From: Phytophthora sp. 'mugwort'
Taxonomy: Eukaryota > Oomycota > Peronosporomycetes > Peronosporales > Peronosporaceae
Assembly: GCA_033558025.1 (NCBI GenBank)
Contig: JAUCEF010000017.1
Coordinates: 2,480,001-2,544,000, forward strand
Direction: 5' to 3'
DNA length: 64,000 nucleotides
The notes beneath the pieces are model-generated. The model was not told where the DNA came from and ran no database searches. It was given only the letters and a program-made list of their open reading frames with translations. This document shows positions 44,133 through 54,909 of this stretch, piece by piece. The position numbers were made by a program, and so were the translations under genes. Within the stretch, counting starts at the first letter, position 1. The number at the start of each line of letters is the position of its first letter.

Positions 44133-46420
44133 ATGCCATCGTCCGCTGGTCCGGTGTCGTCTCCGGCGGTAGCGGCAGCAGCGCTCGCGGACCCTGATGC
44201 CGGTGCGTCTCCGGGCGTGTCCGCGTCCACCGACTCTCTAGGGGTCGCAAATGTTCCCGAGTCGCTCTACGTGGCGTCCTCTCCAAAGGCCGAGGCCACA
44301 GCGGTCTCTCTGGGTCTCCCGACGGGCGTCTCCCGGTTCGCGCCCTTCGAGGAAAGCTATGCCGACATGAACGAGCTTCGGCGGGCGCTTAAAGTGCACT
44401 CGGTGCAGAGAAATGCCCCATATTACATGCACCACAGCAGTCCGCAACGGGTCGAGGCCCGGTGTCCGTCTTGGAGACAGCGGAAGCGCCGACAAGGGGC
44501 CAAGGACGACGCTGAAGTAGCAGCAGCAACGGCAGTGCCATGCGACTTTGTGGTCTCGGCCAATCGCCACGCCAACGGGAGGGTGTACGTAACTAGAGCC
44601 GTCATCACCCACTCCCCGACGTGTCCAGTGCTCCACGCTCGCCTCGCGGCTAATGCCGAGGCGGCTACTGCAGATACAGGGCCAGGCTCAGCGGACAAAG
44701 GCCGCGCGTCGGCGGTCACGGCGTCGGCGTTACTGGAAACAGCGCTGCCGTTTATGGGCCAACTTGCCAATTCCAGGGGTGGACGAGACGCGGTCAAGCC
44801 GAAAGATGTGAGCGACATTATGAAGGAGAAGTATGGAGTAAAGCCGTCCTACATGACGGCGTGGAGGGCGCTGAGCGCCTTCAGGAAGCAGAGGAAGGAG
44901 GAAGACTCGTCGTCGTACATGAAGCTGGACGGATACCTGAAGGCGTTCGAGGAGACGAACGCGGGGAGTTTGGTGGCGTTCGAGCATCAAGACAGTACAC
45001 GCCTCCCGCCCCACGCTGAGAAGCCCAATACCAAGGTTTTTGCCAGGGCGTTCTTGTGTCCAAAGCCGCTCCATGATGCACTGAGATACTGCCGAGGATC
45101 GATGCTGCTGAGTGTTTTTTTGGTGACATCGGCATTTGGAGGAGTGGTATTTACGGCGACGGCACAGGACGCCATGGGGGACAATGTCCCGATGGCTATT
45201 GGACTCGCACCGGCGGAGACAGAGAACGACTGGCGTTTCTTCATGCAACAATTGAGACGGGCTTTCCCTGGCTTGGAGCGCTCGGTTACGTCGCTCGTGC
45301 ACAACCGCGGTGATGAACTCACTCGAGCTGCCCACGCCGTGTTCCCTAACTGTCCGCAGTCCAACGAAGTCGAAATCTTCATACGCAGCCCAACGGCTGC
45401 TGTCTCTGACGCGTCTTCTGGTGCCTCGGCGACTCCTGCAACTACTGGTCCGACTTTGCCATTAGATTCGTCAATGCAATGGATGGAAGCGCTTTGTGCT
45501 AAGGCACCGCTGATGATTCTCGTTGGTTGGGTCTCGCAGGTGGCTCGGACTCTTTTCCAACGCTATGAACGGTACGGACACCTGAGCTCCGAGTATCCGG
45601 CCGAGTTTCACTCCCTTGCAGCGGAATACGAAGGCGAAGCGTCTCGTTTCGATGTGGTGCGTACGTCCGAGAGTGAGTTTGAAGTGATCGACCAGCAAAC
45701 CAGCGCCGGTCGGGTAGTCAACTTTGCGAAGCAGACGTGTACCTGTGGCGAGTATGATGTGTCTCGTTTCCCCTGTCTGCACGTGTTCCTTGCAGTGACA
45801 CACGCGGGAATGCTGCGAACGGATGTGATTCCACGCATTTTTCTCATGACATCTTTGAAGACGCTTTACGCCGGACGTATCACGCCAATTGACATTGATA
45901 CTGTGCCTTCCGACGGAGTCACGATCCCACAGCCATTGCCGAAGACGCGTGGCCGTCCTCGCAAGGTTCAACAAATACAGCAGTTCGGAGATCCTAAAAT
46001 GGACAAACTGTCGTGCAGTGTGTGCGGTGTTAAAGGGCACAACAAGCGAACTTGCAAGCGCCTCACTAGTGTAGCTATGCCCGTCCCAATGGCCCGTGAG
46101 GTGCACACAGACGACGTGACCAACGGTCAGGATGACACAACATTCCTTGTTTCGGCATGTACGGTACTACCATGATAGCTTGGGGTTGGTTTGACGCTGG
46201 ACTGACTTGGTTTGGTTTGTGACATGTAGATGGCGACGCTCTGGCATTTGACAACTCGGCGCTAAGTGCTACGGGGTCTGAAAGTCACGTGAGTGACGGA
46301 CAATCTCTTCAATTAGAATCAGGTAAGCGTCGGCGGCTGGCGGGGAGTGACAGTCCGGAGGGAAAGAAGTCCGACGAAGGTGACAACGCACAAGAAACCT
46401 CTGGTGTTGCGTTGGTGTAG
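44133..46420 (+). CDS. MULE-derived protein with SWIM, AT-hook and zinc knuckle
   Basis: An intact two-exon gene: 44133-46158 and 46230-46420, joined in phase across a 71-nt intron (donor GTACGG, acceptor ATGTAG, branch-like CTGACT), giving 738 residues. Domains: a MuDR-type N-terminal zinc-binding region (about 70-180, with APYYMHHSS and EARCPSW), a transposase-like core (about 200-430), a SWIM finger CTCGEYDVSRFPCLH (about 530-545), an AT-hook-like KTRGRPRK (about 605) and a knuckle CSVCGVKGHNKRTC (about 627-640). Exon 2 adds an acidic tail with a basic KRRR signal, probably nuclear import. The expected first catalytic Asp (family form DGTHLKG) is not seen in its place (SVFLVTSAFGG). The gene is free of stops, unlike every other transposase here. 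It may be a domesticated, nuclear DNA-binding protein. Confidence 0.8.
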
Positions 46421-46605
46421 CTGTCATGGCGTTTTTGTTTTGAATATAGTTATATGATCACGATATTTCGAATTGGCTGGCCAATGTGATGATGCAGGAT
46501 GTGGGCAACACTTGAGAGTAGTAAGCATCGGTTCATAGTACTTAAGTTCCAGTTGACAGCTTCGAAGCCAACACTGACGCAGTCCGATAGACACAGGTTC
46601 CATAA

Positions 46606-48714
46606 TTACTGGGTCATCGTAGCTGTTCGGAGACGGTTAATAGCAGCAGCCAACTACACAACAACAAAATCCAGCAGCATGTCAATAAACAATAATGCAA
46701 GAATGAAAACATAAGTGGAATAGGTGACTTATACGCACCTCGAGCTTGCGAGGACGGGTGTAAAAACCGGACTTCTTATGGAAACCAATGACGTCGAGCG
46801 AGCCTGTGCGATTGATTTCGCTTTCAAGCATTGTTAGCACCTCCTACATTCATGAAGATATGGCATGAAAGTCGTAAGCAATAATTTCACGGCTCTAGAA
46901 GGAGTTGGCAGAGGTTTTTGTACCTCAAGATTGCGCTTGCCGTCCATGAAAGAACGAGACTTTTGAATAGCATCAGCAATAGTGCGTACTTGACTAGGCT
47001 CCACGATCTGCTCCATGGCGCTCAAGTCAAGATCCACCTGCAATATAGTAAGCATACAACAACACGCCATTAAGTCAAGTGCAGCATGGTCGAACATCTA
47101 GACATCGTGAGGTACTTCGCCATATTGAATTCTGCCGAGGCCGCGCGAGACGACCTTGCCATTCACCTCAAAACCGCGACTTAGTGGAATGCGCGCCTTA
47201 AACCCGCCAAACTCTGCGTCCTGTCGGATTTCGCCATGCTCGTTCGCGATTTTCTTGGCCTCGGCAGTCACATCTCGCGGCTCGTACGAGTCCATCATGA
47301 TGACATGATCGGCAACGGAAAAGTAGTCGCCTGCGCCACCAATGACTAGCACCGACGAGACGCCATTCTGCGTGTACAACGCTCGCACCTTAGAGATAAA
47401 AGGTGTAATTGGCTCCTTGTCCTTGGCTACAAGCTGTTGCATCTTCCAGTCACGGATCATAAAGTTGGTGGCGCACGTGTCCTCATCGATCAGCAGCGTC
47501 GTCGCACCCACTTCCAACGCTTCAACTATATTGGCCGCTTGCGACGTACTTCCGGAAGCATCAGCAGTGGAGAAACGGGTCGTGTCCTGCTTGAACGGCA
47601 AATTGTCAATAAACGCGCTGATGTCGGTGCACACCACGCTACGCGAGTCCTCCGAGCGAATTTTAACTGCGTTAGGATCCATCACTACAAACTCACGGCC
47701 GTCCGATGGCACATGATTGTACACACCAACTTCCAGAGCCTTCAGCACGGTACTTTTACCATGGAAACCTCCTCCAACAAACAACGTGACGCCCTGAGGA
47801 ATGCCCATACCCGTGACAACTCCGCAGTTAGGCAGTGTGAACGATCTGCTCAACGACGCAGGCGACTTGAACGCAATAGCTTTGTCACTACTCAAAGGAA
47901 GGTCCGACGCTCCCGACTGTCGAGGCAGCACAGCTCCATCACGAACAAAGCCTACGAGTCCTGCGTTTTTGAGCATTCCTCTCAAAGTCTCTTGGTCCTC
48001 CACTGAGTGCAAATGGCTCCACAATTGGATTACATCCAGACTCTTAAGCACTAACGACTGCTCCACCAGCTTCGGCAACGTCTCCACCAAAATCGTGTAG
48101 GCCCAGTCGCCACAGATGCTGCGTCCACGAGCCGGCAAGTTGACGTTGAATCTGGCCTCCACGTCTCCACTGGTAAGAACATTCACACTCGAGCGTTCCA
48201 TGACGTGCTGGCCCGGGGTATCAATGGATATATCTCCGCCCTTGGCCCCTTGCCACGAGTTGTTTGAAGTCTTGGCGTCAGCCCCACAGCTGCGTGCACT
48301 GGCCGCAAAGACTCTCGTCAAGTAGTCGCACAGGGCCACGTTGCGGGTCTTGTCATGGTGCATCTCGGCCGGGAAGGCGGCCGACCCAGCGGAGACTGTC
48401 ACATGAGCCCGCGATGGGCTTGCGTACGGGTCGCCCTGGATGTGGTCGAACTCGAGAGCGAAGCGAAGGCTGCCGCTCTGGAACTCGAAGATGCGCTCTA
48501 GTTCATGGTACGAGCCATAATTGCGATTATGGATCTCCTGTAGGACATTGCCCAATTGTTCCCATGAGGCCGTGCTCAGTGGTGTCCGAGGACGGTCATT
48601 ATAGTAACCATGGTCATATCTATCGCCGTCTGCACGGCCACGGCCGCGACCACCTCGGCCACCTCCACGGCCACCGCCGCCATACTTATTGCGATAATAC
48701 TCGCCTCGACCCAT
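46606..48714 (-). CDS. ABC-class predicted ATPase with RGG N-terminus
   Basis: Four exons: 48714-47116, 47037-46924, 46843-46739 and 46653-46606 (TAA), all phase 0, giving 621 residues. The family is the 'predicted ATPase of the ABC class' (COG3044 type), which has an ABC-like nucleotide site but no transporter part. Seen: an RG/RGG-rich N-terminus (13-28), Walker A VGGGFHGKST (313-322), a signature-like STADASGSTSQ (about 382-392), Walker B TTLLIDEDTCATNF (405-418) and VLVIGGAGDYFSVADHVI. Exons 2-4 supply the conserved C-terminus (VDLDLSAMEQIVEPSQ; GFHKKSGFYTRPRKLE). Reading past the first exon would stop after five codons, so splicing is required. RGG repeats suggest RNA binding; the cellular role is not known. 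It is convergent with the MULE-derived gene, 185 bp away. Confidence 0.88.
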
Positions 48715-48845
48715 TTCGCTGTATCCAGTGAAAATGCGAATTAGAGATAGGTTATTAGCAGTGGAAAAAATTGGTTAAGTCTGTATTTCCAAATTATATG
48801 GGGGGTAGAATTGGCAAATCGTGCAAAAAGAATTGTATTACTCAA

Positions 48846-49560
48846 GTACTATAAAACCTGCGATACTGTCCCGTGGGGAACTATTACAGGTCGGGCACTA
48901 TTAAAGGGATGGGGTCTTAAAACCTGTCAAATTATCAGTGTGAGTCATGCTCAGTTACTGTAATAAGTCCTTGTTATGTGCTTCGAGCATGTCGTTAGAG
49001 ATCGATCTCGGCAATCGTGTCGACAATAGCATCGCCATCGTCGGAGTCGCTGCGTCTCGATCATCTCCAGCAGCGTGAATTCAACTTCGTCGCACACGAC
49101 AAATCGGCCACCGCCAGGGAGACGATAGTCCGCTGTGACAAACTGGAGCTCATTCTTCTGACCCCTCCACTTGCGAGCACGCTCCCTGTCGATCTGTGCT
49201 AACTGGCAACCGCTCGGCTCGAAGCCTCCAGTTGTTGGACTACAGACACTTCTCTTCCACCATGAACTTGCACTTCATCGCCACGACTAAGAAATGACAT
49301 TGAAAGGTGAAAATCTGTTCCCTGAGCTCGTCTGGCGTCCTCACTAAATAGGGTGACCTAGCGAGTCGCCAATGGCCAACGCACTTGCCGTCACAGTTGA
49401 TATCAAAGAGTTGTCTGATCGGAGCTCGCATAAATCGTTGCATAAATCATTATATTATTTATAATAAATATATATTATAAATTTATGCGGGCTCCGATCT
49501 GACAACGGATAATTTGATAATTAATCAGAGGTGGGGCATTATTAGAAGGTTTTACAGTAC
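48846..49560. mobile_element. TIR element of about 0.7 kb, non-autonomous
   Basis: Ends are GTACTATAAAACCT (48846-48859) and, on minus, GTACTGTAAAACCT (49547-49560): 13 of 14 positions match. A TA next to the inner CT is consistent with a Tc1/mariner/pogo-type target. No transposase is recognisable inside. The right end overlaps the left end of the pogo element by a few bases. Confidence 0.6.
49410..49506. repeat. Long imperfect hairpin
   Basis: Arms 49410-49435 and 49481-49506 are inverted copies (24 of 26 positions) around a 45-nt AT-rich loop. It lies near the right end of the 0.7-kb TIR element. No flanking duplication is evident. Confidence 0.8.
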
Positions 49561-51441
49561 CGTATTTGTCGGATCGAATGATACGTTCGGCTCAAGTGAT
49601 ACATCGGATACATAAGGGTGACACCCCTTCTGATGGACATCAAATCTCCAACAATTTAAAGTAAAACGAGAATATCTATTATGACGTTACTCGTGGACAA
49701 CAGCATCTTACGGAGGCGGTAGCAAATGCGTTCTGAATCTGCCGCTCGCATCGCGAGGGCCCACTGGGATATGGTTTGCCTTTCTAAAGCCGCTAATAAT
49801 GGACTTACTGTCCACCTGTTCCCAAGCCTTACCGATAATATGAGATAGAAGTAAACGTCCTCGCTCGCGTTTCTAGAGAAGTTGTGGTCCCTGTGCCATT
49901 CGAGATACAGATCCCTGAGCATATTCGGCGTTAATAGCTAAGACAAGTCGAACAGCAAAGATGAGCGGGACGTACTGTATCTTGCTCTTGAAGGAATGCA
50001 TTACACTCACGTCCATAGGCTGACCGAGCCCGGTAATCCCCCGAGGGATATACTGCACCTTCGTGCAGCAGGTCTCCTCAAGGTGCTGCTTCATGCTCTC
50101 CATCTTATGGACTCGCAGACTGTCCAGCATTAGCATACGGCACCCTTCAACTGATGGTGTCCACGTCTAATAAAGCCATAACATCACACTAGTTGTAAGT
50201 AAGACATTTCGATTAATAAAACATTTGTGGAACTGCAATACAAACCTCCTCAATCCATTTATCATTGTAGCGTGGTCACACCACGCCTTTTGTGTTGGGT
50301 GGTGTAAACAACACTGAGGGGGGGGGGCAGTTGGGGTTGGCCACCTCGTATACACGTCTGCTCCTGGGGCACCGGAGAATACCACAAACGCGGGCAGGTT
50401 TTTGCCCAACGCAGACGCGCAGAGAAACACACTACAGCGAGCACCATTGTCTCCCATCCCTTGTACGACATCAACGTTCTTGGCGCCACGAATATCGATA
50501 GTCAAACAACCAGGATTGTCAATGCAAACACCTGTTTGGTCAATGTTGAAGAGACCGCCGTACCGTCTTGTTTCTGTGTAACACGGCGGAAAAAAACCGT
50601 CGTCCTCAACTTCAACATTTATTGTTCTTGAGAAGACGTCAGCAATTTCCTATTTCATACCAATAATCAAATTCGAATCAGCCAAAAAATAAATATAGTC
50701 AGCCAGTAAGAATAAGAAAAGTTGAAGCAAAAATGCACCCAAATGTCAGCTCTACGCTTGGTTCCCTTGTGCGTGATGCGGCGGACCACCAGATTGTTCC
50801 GTTAAAAAAGCGAACTGTCCAGGACAGGAGGGCACAACGCGTTCTTGATGCAGAGAACGCTGCATCAAACTTGCCAATCATTAGCATGATGCACTCCATT
50901 GTGACGCAGCAAAGGCCTTTTGTCTGCCGCATCACAAGGATCCATCTCAGCAAACTACAGAGACATTACATTAAACAAAATTAATACGTCGAGACAGCAT
51001 TTGCATAGCATCATACAACATGTATTACCGTGCTTCCAGCTCAGGATAGAGGATGTAACGGGAGTTGTTGGGCTCCGACAACTTAAAGTACTTGTTAGGT
51101 GCTTTTGAGGCAGCTTCCTTTAGCTCAACTGTCCTTGCGCCACCTGTATATAGTCGCACGGGTGACGTGAAAGGTGGCGGCAGCTTCCACAGCGGAGAGC
51201 TCAAAAAGCGCGCCCTACAATGCCAGGTTAGTTTCTGTAAACGAAAGACAAGGGCAGGGTGACATCTGTACCTTATACTTCTTCTTATTCTTGTTCTTCG
51301 GCCTGCGCGGCATGCTGGACGTGTCGATGTGCGGGACGGGTGCCATTGGCGCGGAAAGCGCTGCTCACGAAAAAACCTAATGAGGTTTTATTTTTGACTT
51401 GGTTTCAGCCAGTAACTTTTTTCTCGACAAATACGGTACTT
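49555..51441 (-). mobile_element. pogo-type DNA transposon
   Basis: The left end reads CAGTACCGTATTTGTCG (49555 on), preceded by TA. The right end, on minus, reads AAGTACCGTATTTGTCG (from 51441), a 16 of 17 match. CAGT-starting ends and a DDE_1 transposase are typical of pogo/Tigger. The right TA is mutated. Confidence 0.75.
49656..51346 (-). pseudogene. pogo-type (DDE_1/CENP-B-like) transposase, broken
   Basis: ATG at 51346 (MAPVPHIDTSS, then a basic RRPKNKNKKKYK). A first intron (GTACAG...TTGTAG) leads into the helix-turn-helix (LSAVEAAATFHVTRATIYRW) and LSEPNNSRYILYPELEAR. The catalytic part has FNIDQTG (first Asp), GARCSVFLCASALGKNLP, then, past a 10-G run (50318-50327) that shifts the frame, NDKWIEE and, after an intron (about 50246-50171), CRMLMLDSLRVHKMESMK (second Asp). 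It ends YIPRGITGLGQPMDVSVMHSFK, RDLYLEWHRD and a stop at 49656. Several stops make it inactive. Confidence 0.8.
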
Positions 51442-51915
51442 TGGAGTAAAATAAATGGTAAGAAGTATTTTCATGAGACGCTTGCTAGAGAAAATGTACA
51501 GTGGATTTATCCCCAGGGCATCATGCGACACCGACCCAAAAAAAAAACTGTAGAGGTAAAAAGCCCATTGCAATAAACTCGCCCTGTTGCTATTGGAAAA
51601 GAATAAGTCGTATTTTCGTGAGCTTTTAACCTTTTTAGGCCCTCTGAGCGGTAGTGCATCTACTACGTACAGTATATGTAGTACACGATAGTCAAAAGCA
51701 GAGCGATGATCCAGCAAGAGCACGCAGCAAGAACCATAGTGGACAAGAGGTGGCTTGGGTGCTTCATCAGCCTGCTGGATCCGCCAATAAACAAACGAAA
51801 ATAAAATTCACATTATCAGTCTTAGGCGAGTATGATAGGGAAAAACATTGCCTTCATAAATGAACGTACGTCCAAGTTCATCTTCATCTCCAACACTCCA
51901 CGCATCACCATTGTC
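51442..51915. other. Intergenic, downstream of the NELF-C/D gene
   Basis: AT-rich sequence without a gene. It lies between the pogo element and the stop codon of the minus-strand gene at 51916 and should hold that gene's 3' UTR and poly(A) site. Confidence 0.5.
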
Positions 51916-54710
51916 TCATCCTTCCTGGATGACAGTCAGTGCATGTACCTGATCTGACGACAGCATGTTCGGGTTCTTCATACAGAAGCTCACAAAGCCT
52001 CGCAACTTCAGTTTGCTCTCAGATGGGCATGATTTAATCGCAGTCTGCACCTTCGGGTGAGTCAGGATTTTAGCGAAGGCTACGGAGAACTTGGCCGAAA
52101 ACGGAGGCGCTATGCGCGCAAACAACATCGTCACGAAGTTGCGCAGCAGTGCCTGATCGAGTTCTAACGTATTAGTGAACACGAACTCAAGCACGGGCAG
52201 TACATAGCCACTCGTAATCATGAACACCATACACCGAAGCGTCTCCCGCTTAAGCTCGAGTGCCTTCACCGGGTTAATGTCGGGGTGGAGCCGAAGAGAG
52301 GTCACCAGTACGTTGAAAGAAATCGGCCACTGGGCAACGTGACGCTTGATAGATGCTTTCAATATTCGGAGTAGACTGGGAAAGCAAATGTGCAAGGGTG
52401 TACTGCTGAAAAATCCTGGTGACGTGAGAATGACCTCCAGCCAGTGCAGAACGCCCATGGACACAACAGGGACGGACATGACCGAAATCAACTTGTCTAC
52501 CACACCCGACTGGTTCATCTATTAATCACACAACAAACGACGTCAGCATGCATGGAATGCACCGTTGTAGGATGCGCTACAGACTCACATTGTAGCCAAG
52601 GGTGTGGTCTGACTTGCAGATCGCTGAAGCCTCTGCGAGCGCTTTCTTCGTCGATTCAACGCCGTTGACATCTACATGGACCTGATCTGAAGACCCCTTA
52701 ACAGCTGTTTGTAGCAAGCTTCGATCATCCTTCGTGGACGCTGCGTATGCCAACAGGGACACACAATTCTGTACAAATGCCGGCGAGATCGAGTCGGACG
52801 GGTTGAAAAGGCGATCGAGTAGACTTGATAGAACCTGAAGCCACATCACGACACGAAGCCAATTAATCCTCCACTCTTCTGCAAACCATCCTTGATAGCA
52901 TGAAAATCGTACCATGGGGTCTCGCAAGTGGGCAACTGGGGGTGGGGTCTTCGACGCCTGGAACTCCTTTGCCAGCGTCTCGGCACTCAGCTCCGAACAC
53001 TTCTTCGTTTTCACGATCGACAAAATTGCGTCGCAGAACTTCGGGTGCGCGTTATAGATGTAATGCCGACGCAAGATGTGGAACGGAACAATTTTCGCAC
53101 CAAAATTGCTGCTTGCCGTCTCTTGAAGCTCACCGCGTACACGGTTCAGTTTCGAGCGCACCATCTGGATGTGCGTGTACTTGGCACTACTAGCATCAGC
53201 ATCCTTCTGCATCAAGTACAGTTTGTCGTCCATCGAGCAAAGTAGTTCTTGGGCGTAGATGTACGAGTGTGAAGACTGGCAGCAAACCTTGTTGAGTGCT
53301 GCAATATCTTCCACCACTTCCTCTTCATTTGCAAATGGAATCTGTGCAAAGCATAGAGAGACAAGTGAGTTCCGCGTCGCTCGAGACAAATATAATTAAA
53401 ATATCTTACTCGGCTGAAAGCATCCACCAATACCCCGCAAAACACCGGGAAGAATGCGTTTGCACTCGTGATAGATGCAATCTCCTTATGGTGACCCGCC
53501 TCTGAAATCCGTCGAATCGCATACTGCAGCAATGTGCACGTCTAATAGAACATTTAATCGTTAGTAATTATAATCCTCACCACGGTATGCCTGAACGCAG
53601 GTGCATACAAACCTTATGCGTCTCTGCGAGCTCAATCAGCATGAGGCGCCATTTGCGGTCGTTCAGCATCTGAGTCAGCCACTCGGGTTCCACTGCGGAC
53701 CCACTCAATACATTCGACACGAGTTTCGGGTCATAGTTCTCGTTAATAACGTCCTTCAAATGACTGTACAGTATTTCCTCCGCAGGATCCCATGACGCTC
53801 CTTTGTTGGCAATCACCGCTCCTTCATTCACGTCAAACGTCATCTTGTTCTCCAACGCCGTCGCCGAGACGGGCAGTGCGTCCAACCAAGAGGCCACAAG
53901 CCCGATCATCTGCGCGTGACCACGATATGATGACGACAGTTTCTCCACTAAGATCTCAGGTCCATTGGACTCGGTGTGAGCTATCAAGAAACCGTTAATC
54001 ACGGACAGCACATTGGCCTCCATAATGGCGTCAGTCTTGGACAGCTCCAGCAACAGCCTGGTGGCTTCTTTGCCGTCCTCCGTGTCTTTCTCCTCAATGT
54101 CTTTCGTCGCATCGTTGCCCTGCTCCTCGTCGTCCCAGATAATAAGTCTCTTCTCGTCCTGCCGGCGTCTCTTCCTCTGGCCCTCGGTTGCTACGTGCTC
54201 CACCTTCTCCCTTTTAGTCTTTTTCTTCTTTTTCTTCGAGTGTGTCGCCGACTCCTGCCCATTCGCAGCAGCAACCCGCTCCTCTTCCTGCATAATCTGA
54301 TTCTTCCCTTCAACTGTCCGCTTTTGCGTCTGAACTTCCGCATTCTGGTCATCTGGCTCGGCGATATCGTTCTCCTCGCTCTTCTTGCTCTTGCTGTGGT
54401 GCTTGTGCTTGTCCCTGGCGGCCGTAGCCCCCGCGTGAGGCTTAATTTCAACGCCCTCGGGACGCTGCCACTGTGTCTTGCGCGTTAAGCGGTTGTAGTA
54501 GTAGGCGCGCTCATTTTTGGGGTCCCAGAGCTCCTCCCACTCGGCCTTGGTGGACCCCGAGGTGGCGGGGATCGACGAGGAGGCCGCGGCGGCAGTAAGC
54601 TTCTCTCCGTCGAAGTCCGCGGGTTTCTCCCATGCGCTCTGCTTCGTGCTGCGGTTGTAGTAGTACGTACGCCCCTCCTTGGTCACGTGCGCGCTCCAGA
54701 CGCTCGTCAT
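51916..54710 (-). CDS. NELFCD: NELF-C/D (TH1) protein with two N-terminal WW domains
   Basis: Four exons, all phase 0: 54710-53613, 53541-53410, 53341-52589 and 52518-51916, giving 861 residues. NELF-C/D (TH1) is part of the negative elongation factor that holds RNA polymerase II at promoter-proximal pauses. TH1 homology runs from about residue 205 to the end: LLELSKTDAIMEANVLSVI, EWLTQMLNDRKWRLMLIELA, LLAYAAST, PVVSMGVLHWLEVIL, ALELKRETLRCMVFMI, SGYVLPVLEFV. Unusually, the same first exon starts with two WW domains (W5-W27-P30 and W58-W81-P84, each with the YYYN core), then a Lys/Glu-rich linker of about 110 residues. WW domains bind proline-rich ligands such as the polymerase C-terminal domain, which would fit an elongation factor. 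Confidence in the family is high; the function of the fusion is inferred. Confidence 0.9.
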
Positions 54711-54909
54711 GGCGGGACGCGGAGTAAGAGTTCACTTGTAGTTTGTAGTGTGAATGTCTTTACTGAATGAGGATTGGTTGATACGGGACAAATTGATTTA
54801 AACTAATGGGAAGGAAGATAGTTTATGATTGGTGGAAAATTAGAATTCGTCATCAGAGCGCAATCCACAATCGAATATTCCAGCGAAGTATCAGACGGAT
54901 TGACGCACC
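54711..54909. promoter_or_regulatory. Divergent promoter region of NELF-C/D and Aha1
   Basis: Only 199 bp separate the two start codons. Two ATTGGT motifs (54773-54778 and 54828-54833), i.e. inverted CCAAT boxes, lie in it. Both genes must share this space. I could not place an initiator with confidence. Confidence 0.5.

Noticed and set aside
44238..46106. Several minus-strand frames of 130-211 codons under the MULE-derived gene
   Set aside because: Shadows of the 680-codon sense frame; no motifs.
47437..48006. Plus-strand open frame of 189 codons opposite the ABC-class ATPase
   Set aside because: The opposite strand has Walker A, Walker B and four phase-matched exons; this is a shadow frame in a GC-rich exon.
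53976..54488. Leu/Val-rich plus-strand frame of 170 codons resembling membrane segments
   Set aside because: It is antisense to the Lys/Glu-rich linker of the WW-NELF-C/D protein; Lys/Glu codons read backwards give Leu/Phe/Val.
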